Assembly (NCBI RefSeq): GCF_026965555.1
Contig: NZ_CP114040.1
Coordinates: forward strand, 12,106,001-12,170,000
From: Nannocystis punicea
GTDB taxonomy: Bacteria; Myxococcota_A; Polyangia; Nannocystales; Nannocystaceae
Direction of reading: 5' to 3'
Length of the DNA: 64,000 bases
In this document: in pieces, positions 17,813-24,869 of the stretch
Numbering within the stretch: position 1 is the stretch's first letter
Layout: each line of letters starts with the position of its first letter
Translations under genes and position numbers: made by a program
Notes under the pieces: model-generated
What the model was told of the DNA's origin: nothing
Database searches by the model: none
Seen by the model: only the letters and a program-made list of their open reading frames with translations

Positions 17813-18484
17813 GCGCCTTGCTCGCTCCAGGGCGCATCCTCGAAGTCCCGCGCCGAGCGCCATCTTCGATCGCCGGCTCTGCCCTCACGCCGCGAGCACA
17901 GCCCCGACGACCTGCTCCGAACACCCTGTGCTCGCTTCGCGCGCGCATCATCGCCGGCTCTGCCACGCCTCGAGCGCAGGCTCCGAGCGCCCCCGCGTCG
18001 AGCGCCACCTTGTCTCGGCGGCGCTCTGCCCCAGGAGGCCCGACCGGACGACCCTCACGGCGCGCTCCTGCTCGCCGCTGCATCCTCCGCAGATCGCCCG
18101 CGCCACGCTCGCGTGCGGTGATCGATGTACTCACTGCACAGCGTCGATCCGCCATGTCGGCGGGATCGCGCCGTCACGGTTCATGGCGGCGCAGGTGGCA
18201 GTTTCATCGTCGCGCTCGCTGTACTCCAGCGCCTCGCCGGCCCGAGCGTGCGCGTGCGAGATCTCCTCGATCCGTCCCAGATCTTCCGCGAGACCCATCC
18301 AGCGGCCAATCGGCGATACACTGTCCTTCACGGAGACCGCCCTGGCGCCCCGCAACGCCCTCCTGCGCGGCGGCGCGTTATCGCGCATCGAATTCGTACA
18401 TCCTCACCGCGCCACGTGTGAACTCGAGTTCACGGTCGCAGCCTCGATCTGTCGGCCGGTTCGTGTCGCTAACAGGTCCCGCTT
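17813..18484. other. About 670-base region without a convincing gene
   Basis: No plausible coding frame. It contains a 15-base direct repeat ATCGCCGGCTCTGCC at 17869-17883 and 17950-17964, and repeated GAGCGC/CTCCGAGCGCC fragments, giving the impression of degenerated repeats. Confidence 0.4.
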
Positions 18485-18964
18485 ATGCCTGCGCCGAAGC
18501 TCTTGCTCGTCGTCCCGCCCGCGACCGCCGTCGCCCACGCAGCCGCCCGGTTTCCTGCCGTGCCAACCGCTCGCCTCCGTTTTCGCGCCGCCGACGACCA
18601 GCCCGATTGCTTCTACATCGAAGTCCACGCCGGCGCCGCGCCGCGCTCCTACCGCGTGTTCGTCTCGCCGGCTCCTGGCGGCTCGCAGCTCGAGTTCCGC
18701 GACCTCGGCGACGCCGCCAGCGTCGTCACCGCCATCTTCGTCGTCGGCCTGGTCGCCGCCACCTGGCACAGCCTCGGCTTCCTCTCCTTGCTGCTCGCCC
18801 TGCCCTCCGCGGTGCTCTTGCGGGTCGCCGCCGAATCGTCCGCCGGCGAGGCCGAGCAGGCCGAAGTGTTCGCCGCCCTCGTGTCCGCCTTCGAGCCGCT
18901 GCGCCGGCCCGGCTTTCCCTACCGCGCCGTCCGCGACCCGCGAGCCGTGGGCAACGGCGTGTGA
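18485..18964 (+). CDS. Small membrane-associated hypothetical protein
   Basis: A 159-residue protein, family not recognised. The N-terminal half is mixed alpha/beta and contains DCFYIEVHAGAAPRSYRVF. Residues about 80-115 (ASVVTAIFVVGLVAATWHSL then GFLSLLLALPSAVLLRVAA) form one long or two short membrane-spanning helices. The C-terminal helix carries an acidic segment (SSAGEAEQAEVFAAL). It probably sits in the inner membrane. It is preceded by non-coding sequence and followed by a repeat region, so it is probably monocistronic. Confidence 0.6.
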   Translation: MPAPKLLLVVPPATAVAHAAARFPAVPTARLRFRAADDQPDCFYIEVHAGAAPRSYRVFVSPAPGGSQLEFRDLGDAASVVTAIFVVGLVAATWHSLGFLSLLLALPSAVLLRVAAESSAGEAEQAEVFAALVSAFEPLRRPGFPYRAVRDPRAVGNGV

Positions 18965-19095
18965 TCGATCGCCGCGCTCGAGGAGCCGACGCGATTTTTT
19001 GAGAAGCAACCCAATGGGATGAATCACGGATCGGCAGCTCGTGGCTCGAGTCGGTGATCGAGCCAATCACTGCACCGGGCTCATCCGTATGAGCC

Positions 19096-19109
19096 TGTCC
19101 TTTCGGACA
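19096..19109. repeat. Intergenic copy of the TGTCC-N4-GGACA palindrome
   Basis: Perfect arms TGTCC / GGACA around TTTC, about 130 bases past the stop at 18964. Confidence 0.7.
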
Positions 19110-19158
19110 TAAGGCGACGACCTCGGGTCGCTCTGCGTTCAGCGACCGCCTCGAAGAC

Positions 19159-19375
19159 GCTCCTCGCGGGCGCGCGAGAAGCCGAAACGAGCGCACTGAC
19201 TCGCGGATACGACCTCGCCTGTTCGACGATGCTCCTCGCGGGCCCGCGAGAAGCCGAAACAAGCGCGCTGGTTCGCGGATACGACCTCGCCCGTTCGACG
19301 ATGCTCCTCGCGGGCCCGCGAGAAGCCGAAAACAAGCGCGCTGACTCGCGGATGCGACCTCGCCCGTCGCGCTCC
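19159..19375. repeat. 72-bp tandem repeat array, about three copies, each with a GC palindrome
   Basis: Units begin at 19159, 19231 and 19303, each starting GCTCCTCGCGGG, and a partial fourth begins at 19371. The period is exactly 72 bases for the first two intervals. Copies 2 and 3 contain the perfect 16-bp palindrome CTCGCGGGCCCGCGAG; copy 1 has one changed base pair. The minus strand stays open through the array as a 24-residue repeat (SYPRTSALVSASRGP and so on), but it shows no other coding sign. The array lies just before the methyltransferase gene's 3' end. Confidence 0.85.
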
Positions 19376-19458
19376 TGTGCGCGACTCGCAGGAGCCGCGA
19401 CGGCGAGCTCGGCGGGCCTTCCGTGTTTCAGGTTCCAGCGAGCTCGACCATCGAGGCC

Positions 19459-20022
19459 TCACCGCGTCACGCCGGTCAGCGCCACGAACTCGCGCTCGTT
19501 GTTCGAGTACGCCAGCTTCTTCGCCCACGTCGTCGGCAGCTCGCCGACCTCCTCGCGGCCGACGCTGCGGGCCGTCACCTCGAAGCCCGCGGCCGCGTAC
19601 GCCTGCACCAGCCCGGCCGCGCGGACCTCTCCCTGCAGCCCCGGCAGCGCCTGCACTGCCAGCGGATCGCCGGGTCCGTAGCCGAACACCACCTGCAGCG
19701 ACGCCCCCGGCTTGCACAGCCCGCGCAGCCGCGCGAGGCCTTCGGCCTCCGGCAGCGCCACCGCGCGCAGCAGCGAGCCCCACGGCAGCAGCACGGTCAG
19801 CGCGTCGACCAGGCCGACCAGCTCGCCCGGCGCCCGCTCCAGCGGCAGCAAGCCGAACAGCACGTTGGCCAGGCCGCCGCGCGCGGGCTTGCCGGCGGCC
19901 TTGCGCGACGGCTCGCGCAGGCCCTCGGCGCTCGCGTCGACCCCGATCACCAGAGTCGACGGCTCGCTGCGCGCGCGGCGGAGCGCGAACGCTCCGTCAC
20001 CTGTCCCGAAGTCCAGGTGCAC
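19459..20022 (-). CDS. KamB/NpmA-family 16S rRNA (adenine-1408-N1) methyltransferase-like protein
   Basis: A SAM-dependent rRNA methyltransferase of the group that modifies A1408 in the 30S decoding site and gives kanamycin/apramycin-type aminoglycoside resistance. Family hallmarks are LDFGTGDG (SAM motif I), VIGVDASAEGLRE, KPARGGLANVLF, LLPWGSLLRAV carrying the first conserved Trp (NpmA W107 equivalent), and LPTTWAKKLAY carrying the second conserved Trp (W197 equivalent), ending FVALTG. The only good start is GTG at 20022, directly before the SAM motif. Homologues have about 25 further residues upstream, and an in-frame TGA ends the frame 13 codons before GTG. The N-terminus is therefore short or damaged. 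Family is confident; activity is uncertain. Confidence 0.82.
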   Translation of the reverse strand: MHLDFGTGDGAFALRRARSEPSTLVIGVDASAEGLREPSRKAAGKPARGGLANVLFGLLPLERAPGELVGLVDALTVLLPWGSLLRAVALPEAEGLARLRGLCKPGASLQVVFGYGPGDPLAVQALPGLQGEVRAAGLVQAYAAAGFEVTARSVGREEVGELPTTWAKKLAYSNNEREFVALTGVTR

Positions 20023-20180
20023 CGCGCGGTGACGAGCCGCCAGCTCGGCCAGTCATCAGCGGTCGACCCAGTGTTCTTTTTTGCCCTCGACGCGGTGCAT
20101 CTGCCGCCCCAACCGCGCCTCTACGGCCCTTATTCCCCGCTCGACACCTCCGGCCGTCTTCGCCGATCCTGCCTCTGCCG

Positions 20181-20258
20181 ATGCAGGACCTCGTACTCAC
20201 CGCCGAGTCTCCGGACGGCGTCTGGCGCTTCGAGGCCGGCCGCCTGCGCGCCGGGTAG
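20181..20258 (+). other. Probable 5' part of the following gene, cut off by an in-frame TAG
   Basis: ATG at 20181 opens 25 codons (MQDLVLTAESPDGVWRFEAG...) that end at TAG 20256-20258. The same frame continues without another stop through VVDPPTIDFFDRWTFARFCPGG into the gene at 20334, and the codon bias stays coding-like on both sides. It looks like one ancestral protein of about 203 residues with a single nonsense codon. Confidence 0.6.
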
Positions 20259-20315
20259 CGGGTCGTCGATCCGCCGACGATCGACTTCTTCGACCGCTGG
20301 ACCTTCGCCCGCTTC

Positions 20316-20329
20316 TGTCCCGGAGGACA
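20316..20329. repeat. TGTCC-N4-GGACA palindrome before the internal start
   Basis: Perfect arms TGTCC / GGACA around CGGA. It overlaps the GGAGG ribosome-binding sequence for the ATG at 20334, so it could also affect translation. Confidence 0.65.
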
Positions 20330-20333
20330 GCTG

Positions 20334-20789
20334 ATGCTCGCCTTCGAGTCCGGCCAGCCGTGGAGCGAGCACGGCTCCTACGGCGACCGCTACGGCGGCG
20401 TCCAGGTCCTCGCCGCCAGCGCCGACCCGTCGCACTGGCAGACCGTCGCCATCGAGTACGACTACCGCGCCCACGACGCCACCTTCATCCCCGACGACGT
20501 CGCCTGGCACCCGCGCGGCGTCCTCGCCTCGCTGCACGACGGCTGTCTCTGCGGACAGGTCTTGAAATTTCCCCGCCCTCCGATAGACGACCTGATCTGG
20601 AACCCGCGCGACAGCGACCGCGGCTGCGAGTTCACCTTCGATCGCGGGGGCGCCTGGCGCCGCCTCGAGCTCGACGAGCACGGCCACCTGCTCACCGCGT
20701 ACGACCAGGACGGCCGCAACCGCTTCGACCTCGTCCGCCGCCGCACCGCCCGCGACGACGCCGACTGGGCCGTCCTCGCGGTCTACTGA
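20334..20789 (+). CDS. Conserved hypothetical protein (intact 3' part)
   Basis: A 151-residue soluble protein, family not recognised. It is beta-rich and acidic, with many aromatic residues (VQVLAASADPSHWQTVAIEYDYR, FIPDDVAWHPRGVLASL) and ends in FDLVRRRTARDDADWAVLAVY. A GGAGG sequence 7 bases before the ATG makes translation from 20334 plausible. The coding signal, however, runs upstream through an in-frame TAG to an ATG at 20181, so this may be the remnant of a 203-codon gene or a restarted cistron. A TGTCT-N4-GGACA near-palindrome lies inside (20544). It is divergent from the methyltransferase gene. Confidence 0.6.
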   Translation: MLAFESGQPWSEHGSYGDRYGGVQVLAASADPSHWQTVAIEYDYRAHDATFIPDDVAWHPRGVLASLHDGCLCGQVLKFPRPPIDDLIWNPRDSDRGCEFTFDRGGAWRRLELDEHGHLLTAYDQDGRNRFDLVRRRTARDDADWAVLAVY

Positions 20790-20877
20790 GCCGCCCTCGG
20801 TCACGGTCGCTCCGCACGAACTCCCTGGATCGGTATCGGGCCGCCTGCACGTTCAGGTACGCTCGACCCGCTCCGCG

Positions 20878-21666
20878 ATGCCGCCCCGAACCGACCGATC
20901 GCTGAAGCGGCGGCTCGCCGCGCTCGTGTTCGTCGGCGCGTGCGCCCGCGCCGAGGCGCCGTTCCTGCCCTCCTCGCAGGAGCGCGGCGGAGATGCTTGC
21001 ACGCAGGCCGCCGTCGATTACCTGTCGGCGAGCATGGCCCTGAACTTCTGCGATCACGACGACGAATGCGTGGAGATCGTCCCGGAGCCGTGCCTGTCCA
21101 GCTATTACGCCAACATCGCCACGGCGGAGCGCTCGCTCGTGTCCGTCGAGCGGGACCTCGCCGCGCGCTGCCGCGTGGCCACGACCGGCTGCGAGCGATC
21201 GCCGCTGGGCAGGCCGCGCTGCCGCCAGGGCCGCTGCGTCGGCGGCCGCACGCGCTCGTATCAGCGCGGCCTGTGGTGCTGGTTCGAGCCGGTGCAGGTC
21301 GTCGCGTTCGATCGGCCGCACGTCCTCCTCGCCTGGCGCAACCCCACCGATCCCGAGCCCGATCGCGCGCTCGTGATCGTCGACGAGCCGGGGCGAATGA
21401 CCGTCCGCGTCGACTGGGGCGGCTGCAGCGGAGACAAGGAGCTCCAGGTCGACTCGGTCGACCCGAAGGAGCTCGTGCGTCGGCGCGACGGCGACCACGA
21501 GATCCTCGAGTTCCCCGTCGTGCCGTACCGCTACGAGCTGCGGCTCAGGCCTGCCTCCGTCGGCTGTCGTCGCGCCAGCCTCACCGTCCACCTCGACCGC
21601 GCCGACGGGACGCCGGCTGTCAGTCGCAACCACGGGCTCCTCTACGCTCAGGTCTGCGAGGATTGA
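20878..21666 (+). CDS. Cysteine-rich exported lipoprotein
   Basis: A 262-residue protein with a basic N-terminus and signal peptide ending in a VGAC lipobox (Cys22). The mature part has about eight Cys in its first half (CTQAAVDYL, NFCDHDDECVEIV, EPCLSSYY, ARCRVATTGC, PRCRQGRCVGG), typical of disulfide-bonded myxobacterial secreted proteins. A beta-rich C-terminal half begins near WCWFEPVQVVAFD. The pattern of a small helical Cys region containing C..DDEC recurs in Nannocystaceae lipoproteins of unknown role. The start ATG at 20878 gives the best signal peptide. It is convergent with the gene ending at 21694. Confidence 0.75.
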   Translation: MPPRTDRSLKRRLAALVFVGACARAEAPFLPSSQERGGDACTQAAVDYLSASMALNFCDHDDECVEIVPEPCLSSYYANIATAERSLVSVERDLAARCRVATTGCERSPLGRPRCRQGRCVGGRTRSYQRGLWCWFEPVQVVAFDRPHVLLAWRNPTDPEPDRALVIVDEPGRMTVRVDWGGCSGDKELQVDSVDPKELVRRRDGDHEILEFPVVPYRYELRLRPASVGCRRASLTVHLDRADGTPAVSRNHGLLYAQVCED

Positions 21667-21693
21667 AGCGCGCCCGCGATTCGCCGCGAGCGC

Positions 21694-22413
21694 CTACGAC
21701 GATTCGCCGCTGCCGGTCGGGCCGAGCCGCAGGCCACGGCACGCCAGCACCAGCTTGGCCCGCTGAGAGCCCTCGGCGCTCGCCTCCACGCGTTCGACGT
21801 CGATTCCGGCGATCTTGAACTCCACCCGCGCCAGCACCGGCCCGGTCTCGGCGGCCAGGTACTCGAGCGCGCCCTCGCGGTCGACCAGCGACTCGGCCGC
21901 CTCCCAGTCGGCGTCGCCCTCGACCGCCAGCTTCACGCGCTGCAGCCCGCGGCGGCCGAGAGTGATCGTCAGCGCATCGATCTCGTGCACCGGCTGCGGC
22001 GCCGGCCCGTGCAGGTGCACGCGGCAGCCGATGATCGTCGGCGGCTCGCCGCGCGCCTCCGCGGTCGCCGCCCCGCCCTGCATCTCCGCCGTCTTCGCCT
22101 CGACCTGCAGCCACAGCGCGCCCACCCCGTCGGGGTCGACCGAGGGCAGGCCGAGCTCGACCACCCGCGCGCCGCCGAGGGCCAGCCGCTCGACCTCGCG
22201 CCCCTCCTCGTCGAACGCCACGATCGCCGCGTCGCGCCGCTCGTCGTAAAGGCTGCCCTCGACCCACTCCCAGAACAGCGGCTCCGGCTCGACCAGCAGC
22301 GCGCCTTGCCGGTCGCGGAGCCACGGGTTCACGTCGAAGTAACCGTCGCCCGGCGCGCGCACCCAGCCGGCGTGCAGCGTCTCGTCGAGCTCCAGCGCGA
22401 ATCGCTTCCTCAT
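21694..22413 (-). CDS. Conserved hypothetical protein
   Basis: A 239-residue soluble, acidic, beta-rich protein; family not recognised. The N-terminus (MRKRFALELDETLHAGWVRAPGDGYFDVNPWL) has no signal peptide. The middle contains LWLQVEAKTAEMQ and the C-terminus alternates VKLAVEGDADWEAAESLVD with VEFKIAGIDVERVEASAEG, suggesting two similar beta modules. The ATG start is clear and upstream sequence is non-coding. It is divergent from the VOC gene at 22524 with 110 bases between. Confidence 0.65.
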   Translation of the reverse strand: MRKRFALELDETLHAGWVRAPGDGYFDVNPWLRDRQGALLVEPEPLFWEWVEGSLYDERRDAAIVAFDEEGREVERLALGGARVVELGLPSVDPDGVGALWLQVEAKTAEMQGGAATAEARGEPPTIIGCRVHLHGPAPQPVHEIDALTITLGRRGLQRVKLAVEGDADWEAAESLVDREGALEYLAAETGPVLARVEFKIAGIDVERVEASAEGSQRAKLVLACRGLRLGPTGSGESS

Positions 22414-22523
22414 CCCGCTCCCGCCTCTCCGGGGCAGCCTACCACGCCCCCCCGCGGGCGAGCGCGCCGCCTCGCGCGCACCGGGCTCGGCGGTAGCGCT
22501 CCATTCCGCGCTACCTTCGTGGC

Positions 22524-22916
22524 ATGAACCTCAATCAGGTCACCCTGCCCTCGGCCGACGTCGCCCGCGGTGCTGCCTTTTATCGCCGGCTCGGCCTGCG
22601 GCAGATCGTCGCCAGCCTGCCGAAGTACGCCCGCTTCGAGTGTCCGGACGGCGGCAGCACCCTCTCGCTCCATCACGCCGACGCCCTCGTCGGCGCCACC
22701 GGCGTCGTCGTCTACTTCGAGTGTCCCGACCTCGACGCCCGGGTCGCCGCGCTCAAGCAGCGCGGCCTCGTGTTCGACAGCGACCCCGTCGACCAGCCCT
22801 GGCTGTGGCGCGAGGCCTACCTGCGCGATCCCGACGGCAACGTCCTCTGCCTGTTCTGGGCCGGCGACAACCGCTTCGCCCCGCCGTGGCGGCTCGCCGA
22901 GCAGCCCGCCGACTAG
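22524..22916 (+). CDS. VOC-superfamily (glyoxalase/bleomycin-resistance-like) protein
   Basis: A 130-residue vicinal-oxygen-chelate protein, one pair of beta-alpha-beta-beta-beta modules. NLNQVTLPSADVARGAAFYRRLGLRQIV is the first module and AYLRDPDGNVLCLFW is the conserved C-terminal strand with the metal-ligand Asp/Glu region. The first strand has Gln rather than the usual His as metal ligand, so it may be a binding protein rather than a metalloenzyme. Such proteins often give resistance to fosfomycin- or bleomycin-like compounds or act as lyases/dioxygenases; the substrate cannot be told. It ends at a perfect 30-bp palindrome shared with the convergent small gene. Confidence 0.85.
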   Translation: MNLNQVTLPSADVARGAAFYRRLGLRQIVASLPKYARFECPDGGSTLSLHHADALVGATGVVVYFECPDLDARVAALKQRGLVFDSDPVDQPWLWREAYLRDPDGNVLCLFWAGDNRFAPPWRLAEQPAD

Positions 22917-22948
22917 GGGCATTCGCGGCCTCGGCGCCAATCAAACGA

Positions 22949-22978
22949 GTGTCTTCGAGGACATGTCCTCGAAGACAC
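22949..22978. terminator. Perfect 30-bp palindrome of the GGACATGTCC family between convergent genes
   Basis: The sequence equals its own reverse complement over 30 bases: GTGTCTTCGAGGACA, then the complementary half. It is centred on ACATGT, 33 bases past the VOC stop and 9 bases before the stop of the convergent gene. As RNA it would form a hairpin with only a tight loop. Likely bidirectional terminator. Confidence 0.75.
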
Positions 22979-22986
22979 ATAAAATC

Positions 22987-23190
22987 TCAGCGACGGGTCT
23001 TCTTCTCGATCACCCGGAAGGTCACCCGCACCTTGCCGGGGCCGAGCGAGCGGCGCGCGTCCATCGCCAGGATCTGCTGGTGCTCGGCCTCGTGCGCCGC
23101 GCGGAACGCCGAGATCTGCTCGTTCAGCTGGGCGTCGCTGGTGAACGCGAAGTCGTGGTTCAGGGTGATCTTCTCTGGCTTCTTCGGCAT
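22987..23190 (-). CDS. Small conserved hypothetical protein
   Basis: A 67-residue basic, helical protein: MPKKPEKITLNHDFAFTSDA, then an amphipathic helix LNEQISAFRAAHEAEHQQIL, then VRVTFRVIEKKTRR. It has no signal peptide and no recognised family. Coding is supported by third-position GC bias, a clean ATG and placement against a shared terminator palindrome. It is convergent with the VOC gene. Confidence 0.55.
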   Translation of the reverse strand: MPKKPEKITLNHDFAFTSDAQLNEQISAFRAAHEAEHQQILAMDARRSLGPGKVRVTFRVIEKKTRR

Positions 23191-23346
23191 CGCTGCGACC
23201 GCGGGGAACGCTACCCGCCCGCGCTCGCACGCGCAAGCGCCTCGCCCGCGACCGCGGCGGGCGGACGCCGCACCGCCGCGGTCATGACAATGCGAGGAGC
23301 GCCCCGTGGAGCGGCGCGGCCGCGCCGGCCCGACGCGGCGAACTCG

Positions 23347-24819
23347 CTACTGCTCCACGCAGTAACCCAGGCCGTCGTCCTTCCCGCCGGACTGCCAACA
23401 GACCAGCCAATCGTCGACGAAGTCGTAGCGGACCTGGATGTATTCACGCAGGGCCTTCACCTTGTTGTGGTAGGTCGTGTTGGTGTAGGGCTTGTTGGTG
23501 TCCGTGAGCACCGCCTCCTCGATCTGCGCCGACATCTCGTCGACCCATCCGAGCATCTTCGCCGGCTGGTAGCCCTCGTGGAGGATCTGGTCGATGATGT
23601 CGATGTAGAGATCGAAGTACGCGGGGTCCTTCAGGCTGATGTCGTACCAGGTCCGCCCGTGCGAGGTGAGCTTCTCCCACACGAAGGGGTCCGGGTTCAC
23701 CGGGTAGGGGCCCTCGGGCGGGTCTTCGAACCGCTCCAGCGTGTTGTCGAGATCCCACGGCAAGAGCATGAACTTGCCCCGCGACGGGTCGTCGTAGACG
23801 TAGAAGTTTTTCCCGCCCGCCCACGCGCCGTCGGAGTCGGGGAGCACCGCCTCGGCCGCGTACGTGAGGAGCGCCTGCTCGATGTCGAGGATCTCCTCGA
23901 CCTCCTCGAGGGTGTTCGCGTCCTGCAGCTGCTCGAGGCGGGACTCGTCCGCGTTGTCTTTGTTGGCCTGGAGCTGCCAGTTGTTCCGCTCCCACAGCCC
24001 GCCGCTCGGGTCGTCCATGACGCGCTCGAGGAACTTTTCGTCGAGCTTCTCGAGGTTGCTGAAGATGCCGTAGTACTCGCCGTTGACGACCAGGCGGGCG
24101 TTGTTGGCGCAGGGCGCCGCGATGCCCACGGAGCGCATGAATCGCAGCGACAGGCGATCGCGCAGCATGTGCCGGTTGTAGGTGGCCGCGTCCAGGGCCA
24201 CGCGCTTGAGCCCCAGGAAGTGGCCCTTCTTGGTCTGGGCGTCGAACCCGATCTGGAACTGCATCTTGTCGCCGCCGGGGACCGGGTTCCACCAGGTCGG
24301 GTTGCCGCGCAGGCGGATCGAGGCGTTGTGGATGCGGATGTCGCCGTACTTGAACTCGGCCAGCGGGTGATAGGGGTTGGTGTTGACGCCCGCGTCCTCG
24401 TTGGCCTGGCCGTTGTTCCACTCGTCCATCAGCTGCGCCCAGACGTCGGGCTCGACGGTCACCTCGAAGGTCGGCAGCAGGTCCTGGGCATAGATCGCGT
24501 GGCACCCCTCCGCGTCGACCGGCGGGATGTCTTCGTTGGGGTCGTGCTCGAGCCCGGGCATGTCCGGCGTCGCCGCGGTGGAGTCCGTCTCGCTCGTGGC
24601 GCCCGGCCCGCCCGTTCCCTCCGTCACCTCGGTCTCGGTGGCGCTCGACGTGTTCGTCGGCTCGACGCTCCCGCCCGACGTCCCCGGCGCCGTCGACCCC
24701 GGCTCCGACGACCCCGGCGTCTCGGTCTCCTCCGTCGCCGGGGGGTCCTCGGTGCACGCCAGGGCGCTGCAGCACGCGGCCACCCAAAACCATCCTGTAT
24801 GTTTACAAACTGAGATCAT
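23347..24819 (-). CDS. CotH-kinase-family lipoprotein
   Basis: A 490-residue exported lipoprotein, last gene of a four-gene operon. The signal peptide ends at SALAC (Cys22) and is followed by about 75 residues of Thr/Ser/Gly/Pro linker. The catalytic part matches the CotH family of atypical protein kinases (CotH phosphorylates spore-coat proteins in Bacillus). It has LPTFEVTVEPDVWAQL, NASIRLRGNPTWW, KMQFQIGFD, GLKRVALDAATYNRHMLRDRLSL, VVNGEYYGIFSNLEKLDEKFL, and the metal-site block FMLLPWDLDNTLERF. AGGAG stands immediately before the ATG at 24819. In this setting it may act on surface proteins or polymers; the substrate is unknown. It lies 50 bases after the DUF1552 gene. Confidence 0.9.
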   Translation of the reverse strand: MISVCKHTGWFWVAACCSALACTEDPPATEETETPGSSEPGSTAPGTSGGSVEPTNTSSATETEVTEGTGGPGATSETDSTAATPDMPGLEHDPNEDIPPVDAEGCHAIYAQDLLPTFEVTVEPDVWAQLMDEWNNGQANEDAGVNTNPYHPLAEFKYGDIRIHNASIRLRGNPTWWNPVPGGDKMQFQIGFDAQTKKGHFLGLKRVALDAATYNRHMLRDRLSLRFMRSVGIAAPCANNARLVVNGEYYGIFSNLEKLDEKFLERVMDDPSGGLWERNNWQLQANKDNADESRLEQLQDANTLEEVEEILDIEQALLTYAAEAVLPDSDGAWAGGKNFYVYDDPSRGKFMLLPWDLDNTLERFEDPPEGPYPVNPDPFVWEKLTSHGRTWYDISLKDPAYFDLYIDIIDQILHEGYQPAKMLGWVDEMSAQIEEAVLTDTNKPYTNTTYHNKVKALREYIQVRYDFVDDWLVCWQSGGKDDGLGYCVEQ

Positions 24820-24869
24820 TTCTCCTGACTCCCCTCGATGCCCTGCGATCCTCGGGCCTGCGCCGCCGC

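Noticed and set aside
19081..19335. Small minus-strand protein with 24-residue repeats across the 72-bp array
   Set aside because: The array keeps frame by its period alone. No Shine-Dalgarno, no domain, and the array reads more like a non-coding repeat.
19159..19375. Possible CRISPR array
   Set aside because: Units are contiguous and nearly identical along their whole length, with no variable spacers and no cas genes.
20023..20180. Possible alternative N-terminus for the KamB-like gene from ATG near 20049 on the minus strand
   Set aside because: That ATG is in another frame and its translation (TGRAGGSSPRG) is not related to the family.
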